Assembly: GCF_000765215.1 (NCBI RefSeq)
Contig: NZ_JPJE01000013.1
Location: forward strand, 1 to 64,000
DNA: 64,000 nt
Direction of reading: 5' to 3'
Source: Eubacterium sp. ER2
Lineage (GTDB): Bacteria > Bacillota > Clostridia > Lachnospirales > Lachnospiraceae
Part shown: in pieces, positions 17,202 to 25,274 of the stretch
How the letters are laid out: every line of letters begins with the position of its first letter
How positions within the stretch are numbered: position 1 is the first letter of the stretch
Made by a program: the position numbers and the translations under genes
Notes under the pieces: model-generated
What the model saw: only the letters and a program-made list of their open reading frames with translations
What the model was told of the DNA's origin: nothing
Databases searched by the model: none

Positions 17202-17221
17202 GCCCCGCACGAGGGGCTTTT
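17202..17221 (+). terminator. Short terminator before apbE 3' end
   Basis: GCCCC (17202-17206) and GGGGC (17213-17217) with a six-base loop followed by TTTT. It acts for plus-strand transcripts converging on apbE. Confidence 0.5.
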
Positions 17222-18208
17222 CTATTTCTGGAAATTGTTTGAGTAGGTGATCTGGTTGTCTATGTCCACGAACACAGCCTCCACATTATCAAGCTGATTG
17301 ACAAGGGACAGCCCTTTCTCCGGCCCCAGCAAAAAGCAGGTGGTGCTCAGTGCATCCGCGGTGAGAGAGGAGTCCGTGATGATGGACACGCTGGCCAGGC
17401 CGTTGTTGCAGGGATACCCGGAAGCCGGATCCAGAATATGGTGATACAGGGTGCCGTCCTTCTCAAAATACCGCTGGTAGGTGCCCGACGTGACGATGGA
17501 TTTGTCATCGATCCGGACAGAGGTGAGAGGGATACCGCTCTCGTCAAAGGGCTTCTGTATGCCGATGTGGAAGGGGGAGCCGTCCGGCTTGTCCCCTACT
17601 GCCAGCACATTTCCTCCCAGGTTGATGAGGGCGTGGTGGACACCTTCCCCCTTCAGGTAATCCTTCAGCCTGTCGGCTATGTATCCCTTGGCAACGGCGC
17701 CCAGATCCAGAGCGGCAGCCGGATCCTGCAGGGTGACGGTGTTGCCCTCCACCACTACCTTTTTGTAGTCCACGTGGGTCAGTGCCGCGGCGATGGCAGC
17801 CGTGTCCGGCGGGGCCGGATCCTCGGACTTGAAATCCCACAGACTGGACACAGCGCCGATGGTGATGTCAAAGGCCCCGTTCGACAGCTTGCCGTAGTAG
17901 AGTCCCTTTTTGATCAGGGTGGCCGTGTCCGGGGACACCTCCACCGGGTTGCCCTGGGCGCTGTTGATCATGGAGACCTCGCTCTCCCCGTTAGTCCGGG
18001 AGAACATGACGTCATATTTCTGACAGAGCTTCTGGCATCCGTCCAGAATATCCTGATCTCTTGAGTCGTAGATCTGTACGGAGATCACGCTGTCAAAAAG
18101 GGTATCCGTGTATGTCATAGGCCCGGAGGAGACTGCCGCGCAGCCGGATGCCAAAAAGACAGAGACTACGGCGGCTCCCGCCAGGAACCGTATCTTTCGT
18201 AATTTCAT
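17222..18208 (-). CDS. apbE: FAD:protein FMN transferase (lipoprotein)
   Basis: 328 residues. ApbE moves FMN from FAD onto threonines of extracytoplasmic flavoproteins; RnfG (Thr173) and RnfD next door are the expected targets. A lipoprotein signal (MKLRKIRFLAGAAVVSVFLA, lipobox LASGC) places it on the outer face of the membrane. Conserved segments NGAFDITIGAVSSLWDF, LDLGAVAKGYIADRLK, INLGGNVLAVG and HHILDPASGYP are all present, as is the C-terminal TADALSTTCFLLG. I chose the ATG at 18208 because AGGTGG lies six bases before it; an upstream in-frame ATG lacks the signal-peptide context. Confidence 0.92.
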   Translation of the reverse strand: MKLRKIRFLAGAAVVSVFLASGCAAVSSGPMTYTDTLFDSVISVQIYDSRDQDILDGCQKLCQKYDVMFSRTNGESEVSMINSAQGNPVEVSPDTATLIKKGLYYGKLSNGAFDITIGAVSSLWDFKSEDPAPPDTAAIAAALTHVDYKKVVVEGNTVTLQDPAAALDLGAVAKGYIADRLKDYLKGEGVHHALINLGGNVLAVGDKPDGSPFHIGIQKPFDESGIPLTSVRIDDKSIVTSGTYQRYFEKDGTLYHHILDPASGYPCNNGLASVSIITDSSLTADALSTTCFLLGPEKGLSLVNQLDNVEAVFVDIDNQITYSNNFQK

Positions 18209-18240
18209 AATTTTCCACCTCGTCTGTAAAATCGCGCCAA

Positions 18241-18289
18241 ATTGCGCTTTTGCGCAATCATTATACCATAGCCACGGCAGGGGCCGCAA
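18241..18289 (-). promoter_or_regulatory. apbE promoter with palindrome at the start of transcription
   Basis: On the minus strand: TTGCGG (18289-18284), 18-bp spacer, TATAAT (18265-18260). Directly after it, ATTGCGC (18241-18247) and GCGCAAT (18252-18258) form a perfect 7-bp inverted repeat around TTTT, covering the expected first transcribed bases. This is a good place for a repressor operator. Confidence 0.55.
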
Positions 18290-18313
18290 CTGCTACCATA
18301 CCCGAACATGCAT

Positions 18314-18322
18314 CCGAACATG
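18314..18322 (+). repeat. Left target-site duplication of the IS element
   Basis: CCGAACATG, identical to 19896-19904 and directly touching the left terminal inverted repeat. Nine bases fits IS4-type transposition. Confidence 0.92.
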
Positions 18323-18336
18323 CTTGAGTTTCCGCA
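18323..18336 (+). repeat. Left terminal inverted repeat of the IS
   Basis: CTTGAGTTTCCGCA; exact complement is at the right end. The match stops beyond 14 bases. Confidence 0.9.
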
Positions 18337-18480
18337 AACTGCAATAAAAAAATAGCTATGTCTACCCAAAGTACCAATCTGCCCATTTTTTGAGAGATTT
18401 AGAATGGCAGCACCGAGAGTAGAGGCACTTTTATAAGCCCCGCCGGAACCGGGCTTTGGGAGACATATACTTTTATCTAT

Positions 18481-19734
18481 TCAGGCGGTCAGCTTAAGGC
18501 AGAGTTGACGGTATGTCGGACGCTTTGTCCTGTACCAGAGCCGGATGCCCTCTTTGGCATGTGACAGTATGCCGGAGATGCCTTTTGCCAGCCGGTAATA
18601 GCAGAAACTGACTTTTTCCTTGATCGGGTCTGCTTCCTGTATGATTGAAACTTTCAGGGCGTTTGTCTCAGGACTTAATTCTTCCTGAGCTAAAAATGCC
18701 ATGGCTAAAGTAATATAAAAGTTAAGCGCATTAATGGCTTCCAGTTTCCTTACACGGAAATTTTCAAACTGATAGGTCTGCTTTTTACAACGGAAATATT
18801 CCTCGATCCGCCATCTGGAAAAATAAGTTCTGGCAATGCGGATCACATCATCCTTTGAACGGATCTCTTTGTTTGTAGCCAGCATCATGGGATGTTCCGT
18901 GATCCCATAGACCAGGACCAGATAAATATTTTTCCGGGAGGCAGTGATCTGAACTTTTACGTGGGAAAGATATGCGGTATGCTCTTTTCCCTTATAGAAA
19001 ACATCCGCTTTTACTTTCCCTTTCCTCCGATTCTGCAGTTCCGTTGCCTTTGTCCATTTGTTGTGATAAAGAAGTTTCCGGTTGGATTTCAGGCGGATCA
19101 CGTAATCCTGCTTCAGATGGTCGAGGATGAGAAAGATCTTATTGTCATCATAACCGCGGTCCATAACAAAGGTGGCCTTTCCGAAAAGAGCAGATGCCTG
19201 TTTGATCGCATCAAATGTGATGGTATTTACAGATTTATAGTCCTTCTCAACAGAAGAATGGATCATGGAAAAAACACTGACAGGATGCTTGTTGGCAGTC
19301 AGGACACAGGCCTCTGTTACATGGTATCCTTTTTTATAAACACTTTTCGTCTGTGTGCTTTCAGAACCATCGCGAACGATACCAAGAGCTTCAAACTGTT
19401 TTCCATCTGGTTTTACGATATCACTTTCATCAATGAGGACCACTGGTTCAGAGGGAACGAGTCTCTTTACGGTGTGGAGATAAGAAGCGGTAGCAGAAGC
19501 CGGCGTTCCTTCCGAAAGATGATTTGAAAGCCGTTTTACAGTATTCACCTTATGTACCGTTTCATGAAGCTGGTCGGAAATATCAGTGAGCAGACAGCTT
19601 CTGGATGCCAGAATGCCATAAACCATATCTGCTGTGAACTTCCGGTCTGGTTTCGAAAGTCTGCGGGAGATTTTATTTGTAAAAGTCAAAATTTTTCTTT
19701 TCAAACGGTAAGTAATTGATGTAGAATTAGCCAT
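18481..19734 (-). CDS. IS4-family DDE transposase
   Basis: 417 residues, basic. DDE chemistry: Asp in VVLIDESDIVKPDGK (about residue 102), Asp in FVMDRGYDDNKIF (about 195) and Glu in YFSRWRIEEYFRCKKQ (about 314), which is the YREK motif (Y-x2-R-x3-E-x6-K) of the IS4 family. The long beta-rich insertion between the second Asp and Glu is also typical. No frameshift or stop interrupts it, so it should be active. The start codon lies at the edge of a hairpin that could block translation of read-through transcripts. Confidence 0.95.
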   Translation of the reverse strand: MANSTSITYRLKRKILTFTNKISRRLSKPDRKFTADMVYGILASRSCLLTDISDQLHETVHKVNTVKRLSNHLSEGTPASATASYLHTVKRLVPSEPVVLIDESDIVKPDGKQFEALGIVRDGSESTQTKSVYKKGYHVTEACVLTANKHPVSVFSMIHSSVEKDYKSVNTITFDAIKQASALFGKATFVMDRGYDDNKIFLILDHLKQDYVIRLKSNRKLLYHNKWTKATELQNRRKGKVKADVFYKGKEHTAYLSHVKVQITASRKNIYLVLVYGITEHPMMLATNKEIRSKDDVIRIARTYFSRWRIEEYFRCKKQTYQFENFRVRKLEAINALNFYITLAMAFLAQEELSPETNALKVSIIQEADPIKEKVSFCYYRLAKGISGILSHAKEGIRLWYRTKRPTYRQLCLKLTA

Positions 19735-19815
19735 AAGGAATCCCCTTTCTTTTTTGTTTAGTAAGGTTTTTGTTTGGTAGCTTAATTTTACATCAAAAAG
19801 GATTAGGATTCCTTA
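19734..19815 (-). promoter_or_regulatory. Inverted repeat covering the transposase start
   Basis: TAAGGAATCC (19734-19743) and GGATTCCTTA (19806-19815) are perfect 10-bp arms. In a minus-strand RNA that enters from outside the element the upstream arm would pair with the ribosome-site and the first base of the ATG. An RNA starting inside the element would lack the upstream arm. Similar read-through protection is known for IS10 and IS50; here it is inferred. Confidence 0.5.
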
Positions 19816-19881
19816 TATTTTGGCCATTTTTTGAAAGTTGTGGATAACGAAATACGGTAGATTTATCTAAGGGGATAATTC

Positions 19882-19895
19882 TGCGGAAACTCAAG
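19882..19895 (-). repeat. Right terminal inverted repeat of the IS
   Basis: TGCGGAAACTCAAG, exact complement of the left end 18323-18336. Confidence 0.9.
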
Positions 19896-19904
19896 CCGAA
19901 CATG
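19896..19904 (+). repeat. Right target-site duplication of the IS element
   Basis: CCGAACATG, same as 18314-18322, directly after the right terminal repeat. Confidence 0.92.
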
Positions 19905-19907
19905 TGG

Positions 19908-19936
19908 TTGCACATCCCAAAACGATATGGTAGAAT
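19908..19936 (+). promoter_or_regulatory. Promoter of the NusG-II/Gx-transporter operon
   Basis: TTGCAC (19908-19913), 17-bp spacer, TAGAAT (19931-19936). The IS element ends just upstream, so any upstream activator site or operator has been moved 1.6 kb away. Confidence 0.6.
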
Positions 19937-19975
19937 AGCAGATATAGTATTTAAGAGAAAGCGAAAGCAGTCATC

Positions 19976-20347
19976 ATGAAAAAACATCTGAAGATAAAAG
20001 ATATCATACTGGTCGTACTGATCCTTCTCGTGGCGGGGGGAGCCTGGCTTCTCCACGAGGTGCTGAAGGATGCGGGCAGCGGTGTGGCCGTGATCCGCGT
20101 GAACGGCGAGATCGAAGGCACCTACCCCTTGAGCGAGGACAGAGAGATCTCCGTCAACGGAGGGACCAACATTCTCCGGATCAGGAACGGAAAGGCCAAG
20201 ATGATCGAGGCGGATTGTCCGGACCAGCTCTGTGTGAATCAGAGGGCCGTGTCCGCGGACAACGAGAGCATCATCTGTCTGCCAAATAAGGTGATCGTGG
20301 AGATCCAGTCCAGGCAGGAGAGCGAATACGATGCCGTCACGAATTAG
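19976..20347 (+). CDS. NusG domain II-containing membrane-anchored protein
   Basis: 123 residues. One N-terminal membrane helix (IILVVLILLVAGGAWLLHEV, about 10-29) and an outward-facing NusG-II beta domain; CPDQLCV carries a Cys pair typical of the group (EADCPDQLCVNQRAVS). Such proteins are regularly encoded beside Gx-transporter proteins and ApbE, and similar pairs (EetA/EetB-like) occur in flavin-based extracellular electron-transfer loci. Molecular role unknown. It was probably once directly divergent from apbE; an IS now separates them. The next gene follows after 12 bases. Confidence 0.82.
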   Translation: MKKHLKIKDIILVVLILLVAGGAWLLHEVLKDAGSGVAVIRVNGEIEGTYPLSEDREISVNGGTNILRIRNGKAKMIEADCPDQLCVNQRAVSADNESIICLPNKVIVEIQSRQESEYDAVTN

Positions 20348-20359
20348 GAGGTGCTGCCC

Positions 20360-20854
20360 TTGAAGACGAGAGTTGCCTATTTCGGAGTCTTCACAGCGCT
20401 GGCACTGATTTTCAGCTATGTGGAGTCCCTGATACCATTTCAGATCGGTATCCCCGGAGTGAAGCTGGGACTTGCCAATCTGATCATAGTGATCGCACTT
20501 TACAAGATGAGCCTCAGAGAGGCTTATCTTTTGTCTGTAACAAGAGTTGTCCTGGCTGGATTTATTTTCGGGAACTTGTTCAGCATCCTCTACAGTCTTG
20601 CCGGCGCGCTCCTCAGCCTGACTGTCATGGCCCTTCTGAAAAGGAACGGCGGCTTCAGCATACTTGGAGTCAGCATCGGCGGCGGCGTCATGCACAACGT
20701 GGGGCAGCTCATAGTGGCCATGTTTGTCGTCCAGACCTTCAGCGTGTCCTACTATATTCCGGTCCTTCTCGTGGCCGGACTGCTCACAGGACTTTTCATC
20801 GGCATCGCCGCTGACGCCATGCTGATGAGGCTGAGAGGCATCACATTGAAATGA
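20360..20854 (+). CDS. Gx transporter family protein (Hpre_diP_synt_I)
   Basis: 164 residues, about five membrane segments. IPGVKLGLANLIIVIALYKM and SLAGALLSLTVMALLKR are family hallmarks. The group was named after a supposed heptaprenyl diphosphate synthase component but looks like an ECF S-component-type membrane protein; the substrate is not known. I chose TTG 20360, with AGGAGG eight bases upstream, over GTG 20351, whose codon overlaps that site. Pairs with the NusG-II gene before it; ruvA follows after 16 bases. Confidence 0.82.
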   Translation: MKTRVAYFGVFTALALIFSYVESLIPFQIGIPGVKLGLANLIIVIALYKMSLREAYLLSVTRVVLAGFIFGNLFSILYSLAGALLSLTVMALLKRNGGFSILGVSIGGGVMHNVGQLIVAMFVVQTFSVSYYIPVLLVAGLLTGLFIGIAADAMLMRLRGITLK

Positions 20855-20870
20855 AAAGGAGTTAGATGAT

Positions 20871-21485
20871 ATGATTTCATATATACGGGGCGAGCTTGCC
20901 GCTGTGGAAGAGGACAGGGTCGTGGTGGAGGCCGGAGGCGTCGGGTACGGTATCTTCATGTCCGGCAGCGCCATAGGCCGGCTTCCCTCTGTCGGCAGCC
21001 AGGTAAAGATCCACACCTATTTCAGCGTGAAGGAGGACAGCATGCAGCTGTTCGGTTTCCTCACAAGAGACGATCTGGAGGTGTTCCGGCTCGTCATAGG
21101 GGTCAGCGGCATCGGCCCCAAGGGAGGGCTGAACATTCTATCGCAGCTCACGCCGGATGAGCTGCGCTTTGCTGTGTTCTCCGGCGATGTGAAGGCCATC
21201 TCAGCCGCGCCCGGCATCGGAAAGAAGACCGCTGAGAAGCTGATCCTGGAGCTCAAAGACAAGCTGAAGCTGGAGGACGCTCTGGGCCATTCCCAGGAGG
21301 CAGACAGCGTGGCCGGAACCGGCACTGTCCTGTCCGGATCCATCCAGAACGACGCGGTGCAGGCTCTTGTGGCTCTGGGCTATGGAAATACAGATGCCCT
21401 GAAGGCAGTGCGCCAGGTGGAGATCACAGAGGACATGCAGGTGGAGGACGTGCTGAAGAGGGCGCTGAAATTAATGATGTTCTAA
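20871..21485 (+). CDS. ruvA: Holliday junction DNA helicase subunit RuvA
   Basis: 204 residues. RuvA binds four-way DNA junctions as a tetramer and recruits RuvB. N-terminal OB domain (MISYIRGELA), paired helix-hairpin-helix motifs (VSGIGPKGGLNIL and APGIGKKTAEKLILELKDKL) and a C-terminal RuvB-contact domain (about 158-204) after an acidic linker. RBS AAAAGGAG upstream. ruvB follows after 15 bases. RecU, the usual Firmicutes resolvase partner, is encoded at 46842. Confidence 0.96.
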   Translation: MISYIRGELAAVEEDRVVVEAGGVGYGIFMSGSAIGRLPSVGSQVKIHTYFSVKEDSMQLFGFLTRDDLEVFRLVIGVSGIGPKGGLNILSQLTPDELRFAVFSGDVKAISAAPGIGKKTAEKLILELKDKLKLEDALGHSQEADSVAGTGTVLSGSIQNDAVQALVALGYGNTDALKAVRQVEITEDMQVEDVLKRALKLMMF

Positions 21486-21500
21486 AAGCAGGTAGAAGAC

Positions 21501-22508
21501 ATGACACGAAGAATTATCACAACAGAAAATCTGGAAGAAGATGTTAAGATAGAAAACAGTCTCCGGCCCCAGTATTTGAAGGATTACATTGGCCAGGAGA
21601 AGGCAAAGGCCACACTGAAGATCTATATCGAGGCTGCAAAGGCCAGGGGGGAGGCGCTGGACCACGTGCTCTTTTACGGCCCGCCTGGCCTTGGAAAGAC
21701 GACTCTGGCAGGTATTATCGCCAATGAGATGAACGTTCATCTGAAGGTCACCTCCGGACCGGCCATTGAGAAGCCGGGGGAGATGGCCGCCATTTTGAAC
21801 AATCTCCAGGAGGGGGATGTGCTTTTTGTGGATGAAATCCACAGACTGAACCGGCAGGTGGAGGAGGTGCTTTACCCGGCCATGGAGGACTACGCCATCG
21901 ACATTGTCATCGGCAAAGGCGCGGGAGCCAGGTCGATCCGCCTGGACCTCCCCAAATTCACCCTCGTGGGAGCCACCACAAGGGCAGGCATGCTGACTGC
22001 CCCCTTGAGGGACCGCTTCGGGGTAGTCCACCACCTGGAATTTTACACGGTGTCGGAGCTGAAGACCATTATCATGAACTCCGCCTCTGTGCTGGGGGTG
22101 GAGATCGATGAGGCGGGAGCCATGGAGCTGGCCAGACGTTCCAGGGGGACGCCCCGTCTTGCCAACCGGCTTCTCAAGCGGGTGAGAGATTTTGCCCAGG
22201 TGAAATACGACGGCGTCATCACAAAGGAGGTAGCGGACTTTGCGCTGGACCTTCTGGACGTGGACAAGTACGGTCTGGACCATATTGACAGGAACATCCT
22301 TCTCACCATGATCGAGAAGTTCCAGGGCGGTCCGGTGGGCCTTGACACACTGGCTGCCTCCATTGGGGAGGACGCGGGCACCATCGAGGATGTGTACGAG
22401 CCCTATCTCCTGAAGAACGGCTTTATACAGCGGACGCCAAGAGGGCGTGTGGTGACGGCCCTCAGCTATGAGCATCTGGGAATTTCACCTGAAAATATCG
22501 AAAAATAG
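21501..22508 (+). CDS. ruvB: Holliday junction DNA helicase motor RuvB
   Basis: 335 residues. AAA+ ATPase that drives branch migration with RuvA. Walker [12 protein letters not shown], Walker [10 protein letters not shown], sensor 1 LVGATTRAG and arginine finger APLRDRFG are present; the winged-helix domain is C-terminal and includes [13 protein letters not shown]. Length is normal. Co-transcribed with ruvA. Confidence 0.97.
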   Translation: MTRRIITTENLEEDVKIENSLRPQYLKDYIGQEKAKATLKIYIEAAKARGEALDHVLFYGPPGLGKTTLAGIIANEMNVHLKVTSGPAIEKPGEMAAILNNLQEGDVLFVDEIHRLNRQVEEVLYPAMEDYAIDIVIGKGAGARSIRLDLPKFTLVGATTRAGMLTAPLRDRFGVVHHLEFYTVSELKTIIMNSASVLGVEIDEAGAMELARRSRGTPRLANRLLKRVRDFAQVKYDGVITKEVADFALDLLDVDKYGLDHIDRNILLTMIEKFQGGPVGLDTLAASIGEDAGTIEDVYEPYLLKNGFIQRTPRGRVVTALSYEHLGISPENIEK

Positions 22509-22537
22509 TTGGTTTTTATATGTAAATAGTTTATAAT
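22509..22537 (+). promoter_or_regulatory. Promoter of zapA
   Basis: TTGGTT (22509-22514), 17-bp spacer, TATAAT (22532-22537), 39 bases before the zapA ATG. Confidence 0.6.
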
Positions 22538-22575
22538 GAATTGCAGGATAAACGTAAAAGGGCGGGAGGTCATTT

Positions 22576-22989
22576 ATGGCATCATCAAAAAATTATACGG
22601 AAGTTCTCATAGGGGGCAAGGTATTCACATTGAGTGGATTTGAAAGCGAAGAGTATCTGCAGAGAGTGTCCACCTATCTGAACCATAAATTGGAAGAGTG
22701 TACGAACAGCGAGGGATACCGCAAGCAGAGCGCCGAGACCAGGAGCATCCTTCTCGCGCTGAACATTGCCGATGATTACTTCAAGGCAAAGAAGCAGGGT
22801 GGCACGCTGGAGAGCGATATCGAGGCAAAGGACAAAGAGATGTACGATCTGAAGCACGAGCTCATCTCCGTGCAGATTAAACTGGAGAACGCGGAGAAGA
22901 CTCTGGATCGGATGAAGGAGGAGAACAGAGAGCTTCAGATGAAGATCGTCAAACTGGAAACAGAGATGAAGAACAATCAGAAAAAATAG
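22576..22989 (+). CDS. zapA: Cell division protein ZapA
   Basis: 137 residues. ZapA binds and bundles FtsZ at the septum. The N-terminal globular domain (NYTEVLIGGKVFTLSGFESEE to about residue 65) is followed by a long coiled coil (about 75-135, rich in Lys, Glu and Leu). Longer than the 85-residue B. subtilis protein, as is common in Lachnospiraceae. RBS GGGAGG precedes the ATG. Confidence 0.88.
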   Translation: MASSKNYTEVLIGGKVFTLSGFESEEYLQRVSTYLNHKLEECTNSEGYRKQSAETRSILLALNIADDYFKAKKQGGTLESDIEAKDKEMYDLKHELISVQIKLENAEKTLDRMKEENRELQMKIVKLETEMKNNQKK

Positions 22990-23011
22990 GCTGTCATGGG
23001 ACAGCCTTTTT
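22989..23011 (+). terminator. Terminator overlapping the zapA stop codon
   Basis: GGCTGTC (22989-22995), loop ATGG, GACAGCC (23000-23006) and five T. The stem begins with the last base of the zapA stop. Confidence 0.85.
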
Positions 23012-23043
23012 AAATGGCGGATAAAAAGAGAGGAGGGACAGCT

Positions 23044-25266
23044 ATGACGCATCCGAACCGATCGAAAAAAAGAGAACCCGGGCAGAAGGGCGGGCCTGTG
23101 GAAATCCTGGCTCCGGCCGGTTCTCTGGACATACTGAAGTGCGCCTTCGAGGCGGGGGCTGACGCGGTCTACGCGGGAGGCTCCTGCTTTGGAGCCAGGG
23201 CCTTTGCCACCAATTTTACCCAGGAGGAGCTCATGGAGGGGATTGACTATGCCCATATCCACGGGAAAAAGCTCTATCTGACGGTCAACACGCTGGTCAA
23301 GGAGAGAGAATTTGACCGGCTCTACCACTACCTTCTCCCCTTTTACCGGCAGGGGCTGGACGCGGTTATTGTCCAGGACATGGGAGTGATGGAATTTATA
23401 AGAGAAGAATTCCCCCTTCTTCCCATCCATGCCAGCACCCAGATGACTGTGACGAGCTCGGTCAGCGCATCCTTTCTTGAGGAGAGGGGCGTCACAAGGG
23501 TGGTCCCGGCAAGGGAGCTGTCTCTTGGGGAGATACGCCGGATCGCTGAGGGGACGGACCTGGAGATTGAGTGCTTTGTACACGGAGCCCTGTGCTACTG
23601 CTATTCCGGTCGCTGCCTCATGAGCAGCATGATCGGCGGCCGGAGCGGAAACCGGGGCCAGTGCGCCCAGCCCTGCCGTCTCCCCTGGAAGGCGGAGCAG
23701 GCAAAGAAGGAGCAGGATCTCTTAAGCCTGAAGGATCTTTGCGCCATCGAACTGATCCCGGAGCTGATCCGGGCCGGCATCACGTCCTTTAAGATCGAGG
23801 GTCGGATGAAGCAGCCCTCCTACGTGGAGACGGTCACCGCCATGTACCGCAGGTACACGGACCTCTGGGCTGCCCTAAACGGGGACAGGGAGCGCTTCCA
23901 GGTGTCGCGGGAGGACAAAAGAGCCCTCATGGAGGCCTACACGCGCCGGGGCTACACGGACGGCTACTACACCCGCCACAACGGCAGGGAGATGCTGTCC
24001 CTGAGCCGTCCTGAGCCGGCGCAGGCGCAGAGGGAAGCTTCCCCCAAAAAGGGGAGAGAAAGACAATTGCAGGAAAAAATTAATGGGAAATTAATACTTT
24101 CCCCCGGAAAAAGTGCTACACTTACTTTATCTTCCGGCCCTGACGGAGAGATGACGAAGGTGACTGTCACAGGAGACACAGTGCAGGAGGCCCAGAGCAG
24201 GCCTTTAGCCAGGGAGCAGATCCTGAAGCAGCTCCGGAAGACAGGAAATACAGAATTCGTCTTTCAAAATCTGGAGATCTGCACAGAGGGAGACGTTTTT
24301 CTGCCTCTCCAGGCTCTCAACGCACTCCGGCGGGCGGGACTGGAAAAACTGAGTGACAGCATCACCGGCAGGTTCCGCAGGCCTGGTGGGACAGCAGCGG
24401 GGCTTTCAAATAAACCGGCTCTCTCCATCGGTAAGTCCCGGCAGGACAGGTCTCTGGGAGAAATTCCCCTCTTTGTCTCTGCCATGTCCGCGGAGCAGGC
24501 CATGTCCGCCCTTGCCTTCCCAGCCGTGAAAAGGATCTATCTTTCCGATACAGCCTGGGCCCGGGGAGAGGCGGATGAGTTCCTTGCGAAGGCCCGGCAG
24601 CGTCAGGTGGAGGTGTATGCCTCCATGGCGGAGATCTGCCGCCGTGAGGCGGAAGATTTCTACAGCAGAAATCTGGAGGCTATGGCCCGGGATTTTGACG
24701 GGGCTATGGTGAAAAATCTGGAAAGCCTTCTGCTTTTGAAAAGAGCGGGCTTTTCAAAGCCTGTGGATACCGGGGCTTCCGCCTACGCCTGGAACCGGAG
24801 AGCAGCCGCGTTCTGGAAGGAGCTGGGAGCCGGCTTTCTGGAGGCGCCCCTTGAGCTGAACGCCCAGGAGCTGAAGAGCCTGGAGGAAAGCCGGATGCTC
24901 CTGCCTGTGTACGGCTATCTCCCGGTCATGGTCAGCGCCGGCTGCATACGCAAGCACACAAAGGGATGTACCGGGAAGGCGGGCTGGACATCCATGACAG
25001 ACCGGTACCACAAGAAATTTATGGTGCGCAGTGAGTGCCTTTACTGTTATAATGTGATATATAACACAGACCCTCTTGTGCTTTTGGGCCAGAAGGAGGA
25101 GATTGAGTCTCTGGCGCCGGCGGCTCTCCTGTGCGGATTTACGTGGGAGAGCAAGGAGAAGACAAGAGAGGTGCTGGAGCAGTTCCGGAAGTGGCTTTCC
25201 ACAGAGGAAACGCCCCGGTGGGAGGGCGGCTTTACACGGGGCCATTTTAAAAGGGGAGTAAAGTAG
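23044..25266 (+). CDS. Peptidase U32 family protein (RlhA/YegQ-like, with DUF3656)
   Basis: 740 residues. The N-terminal U32 TIM-barrel region (EILAPAGSLDILKCAFEAGA) carries the signature block EIECFVHGALCYCYSGRCL followed by SGNRGQCAQPCRLPW, whose cysteines probably hold an iron-sulfur cluster. A DUF3656-type region lies in the middle (about 330-440). The E. coli homologue RlhA makes 5-hydroxycytidine in 23S rRNA, so RNA modification is more likely than proteolysis. I chose ATG 23044, with AGGAGG seven bases upstream. The ftsW gene follows after eight bases. Confidence 0.85.
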   Translation: MTHPNRSKKREPGQKGGPVEILAPAGSLDILKCAFEAGADAVYAGGSCFGARAFATNFTQEELMEGIDYAHIHGKKLYLTVNTLVKEREFDRLYHYLLPFYRQGLDAVIVQDMGVMEFIREEFPLLPIHASTQMTVTSSVSASFLEERGVTRVVPARELSLGEIRRIAEGTDLEIECFVHGALCYCYSGRCLMSSMIGGRSGNRGQCAQPCRLPWKAEQAKKEQDLLSLKDLCAIELIPELIRAGITSFKIEGRMKQPSYVETVTAMYRRYTDLWAALNGDRERFQVSREDKRALMEAYTRRGYTDGYYTRHNGREMLSLSRPEPAQAQREASPKKGRERQLQEKINGKLILSPGKSATLTLSSGPDGEMTKVTVTGDTVQEAQSRPLAREQILKQLRKTGNTEFVFQNLEICTEGDVFLPLQALNALRRAGLEKLSDSITGRFRRPGGTAAGLSNKPALSIGKSRQDRSLGEIPLFVSAMSAEQAMSALAFPAVKRIYLSDTAWARGEADEFLAKARQRQVEVYASMAEICRREAEDFYSRNLEAMARDFDGAMVKNLESLLLLKRAGFSKPVDTGASAYAWNRRAAAFWKELGAGFLEAPLELNAQELKSLEESRMLLPVYGYLPVMVSAGCIRKHTKGCTGKAGWTSMTDRYHKKFMVRSECLYCYNVIYNTDPLVLLGQKEEIESLAPAALLCGFTWESKEKTREVLEQFRKWLSTEETPRWEGGFTRGHFKRGVK

Positions 25267-25274
25267 GTGAAACT

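Larger units (their letters stand above)
18323..19895. mobile_element. Complete IS4-family insertion sequence (1573 bp)
   Basis: Terminal inverted repeats of 14 bp match exactly: CTTGAGTTTCCGCA at 18323-18336 and its complement at 19882-19895. A perfect 9-bp target duplication (CCGAACATG) flanks both ends. One intact transposase gene lies inside on the minus strand. Intact gene, ends and duplication indicate a recent insertion. It sits between the divergent promoters of apbE and the NusG-II gene and leaves both apparently whole: its right duplication ends four bases before the -35 box of the latter. Confidence 0.93.

Noticed and set aside
18380-19845. Direct repeat CCATTTTTTGA near both ends of the IS
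   Set aside because: Lies inside the element and is not at its ends; the true ends are the 14-bp inverted repeats with target duplication.
19793-21016. 407-codon minus-strand frame from ruvA into the IS element
   Set aside because: Crosses the IS right end and its target duplication, so cannot be an old conserved gene; no domain seen.
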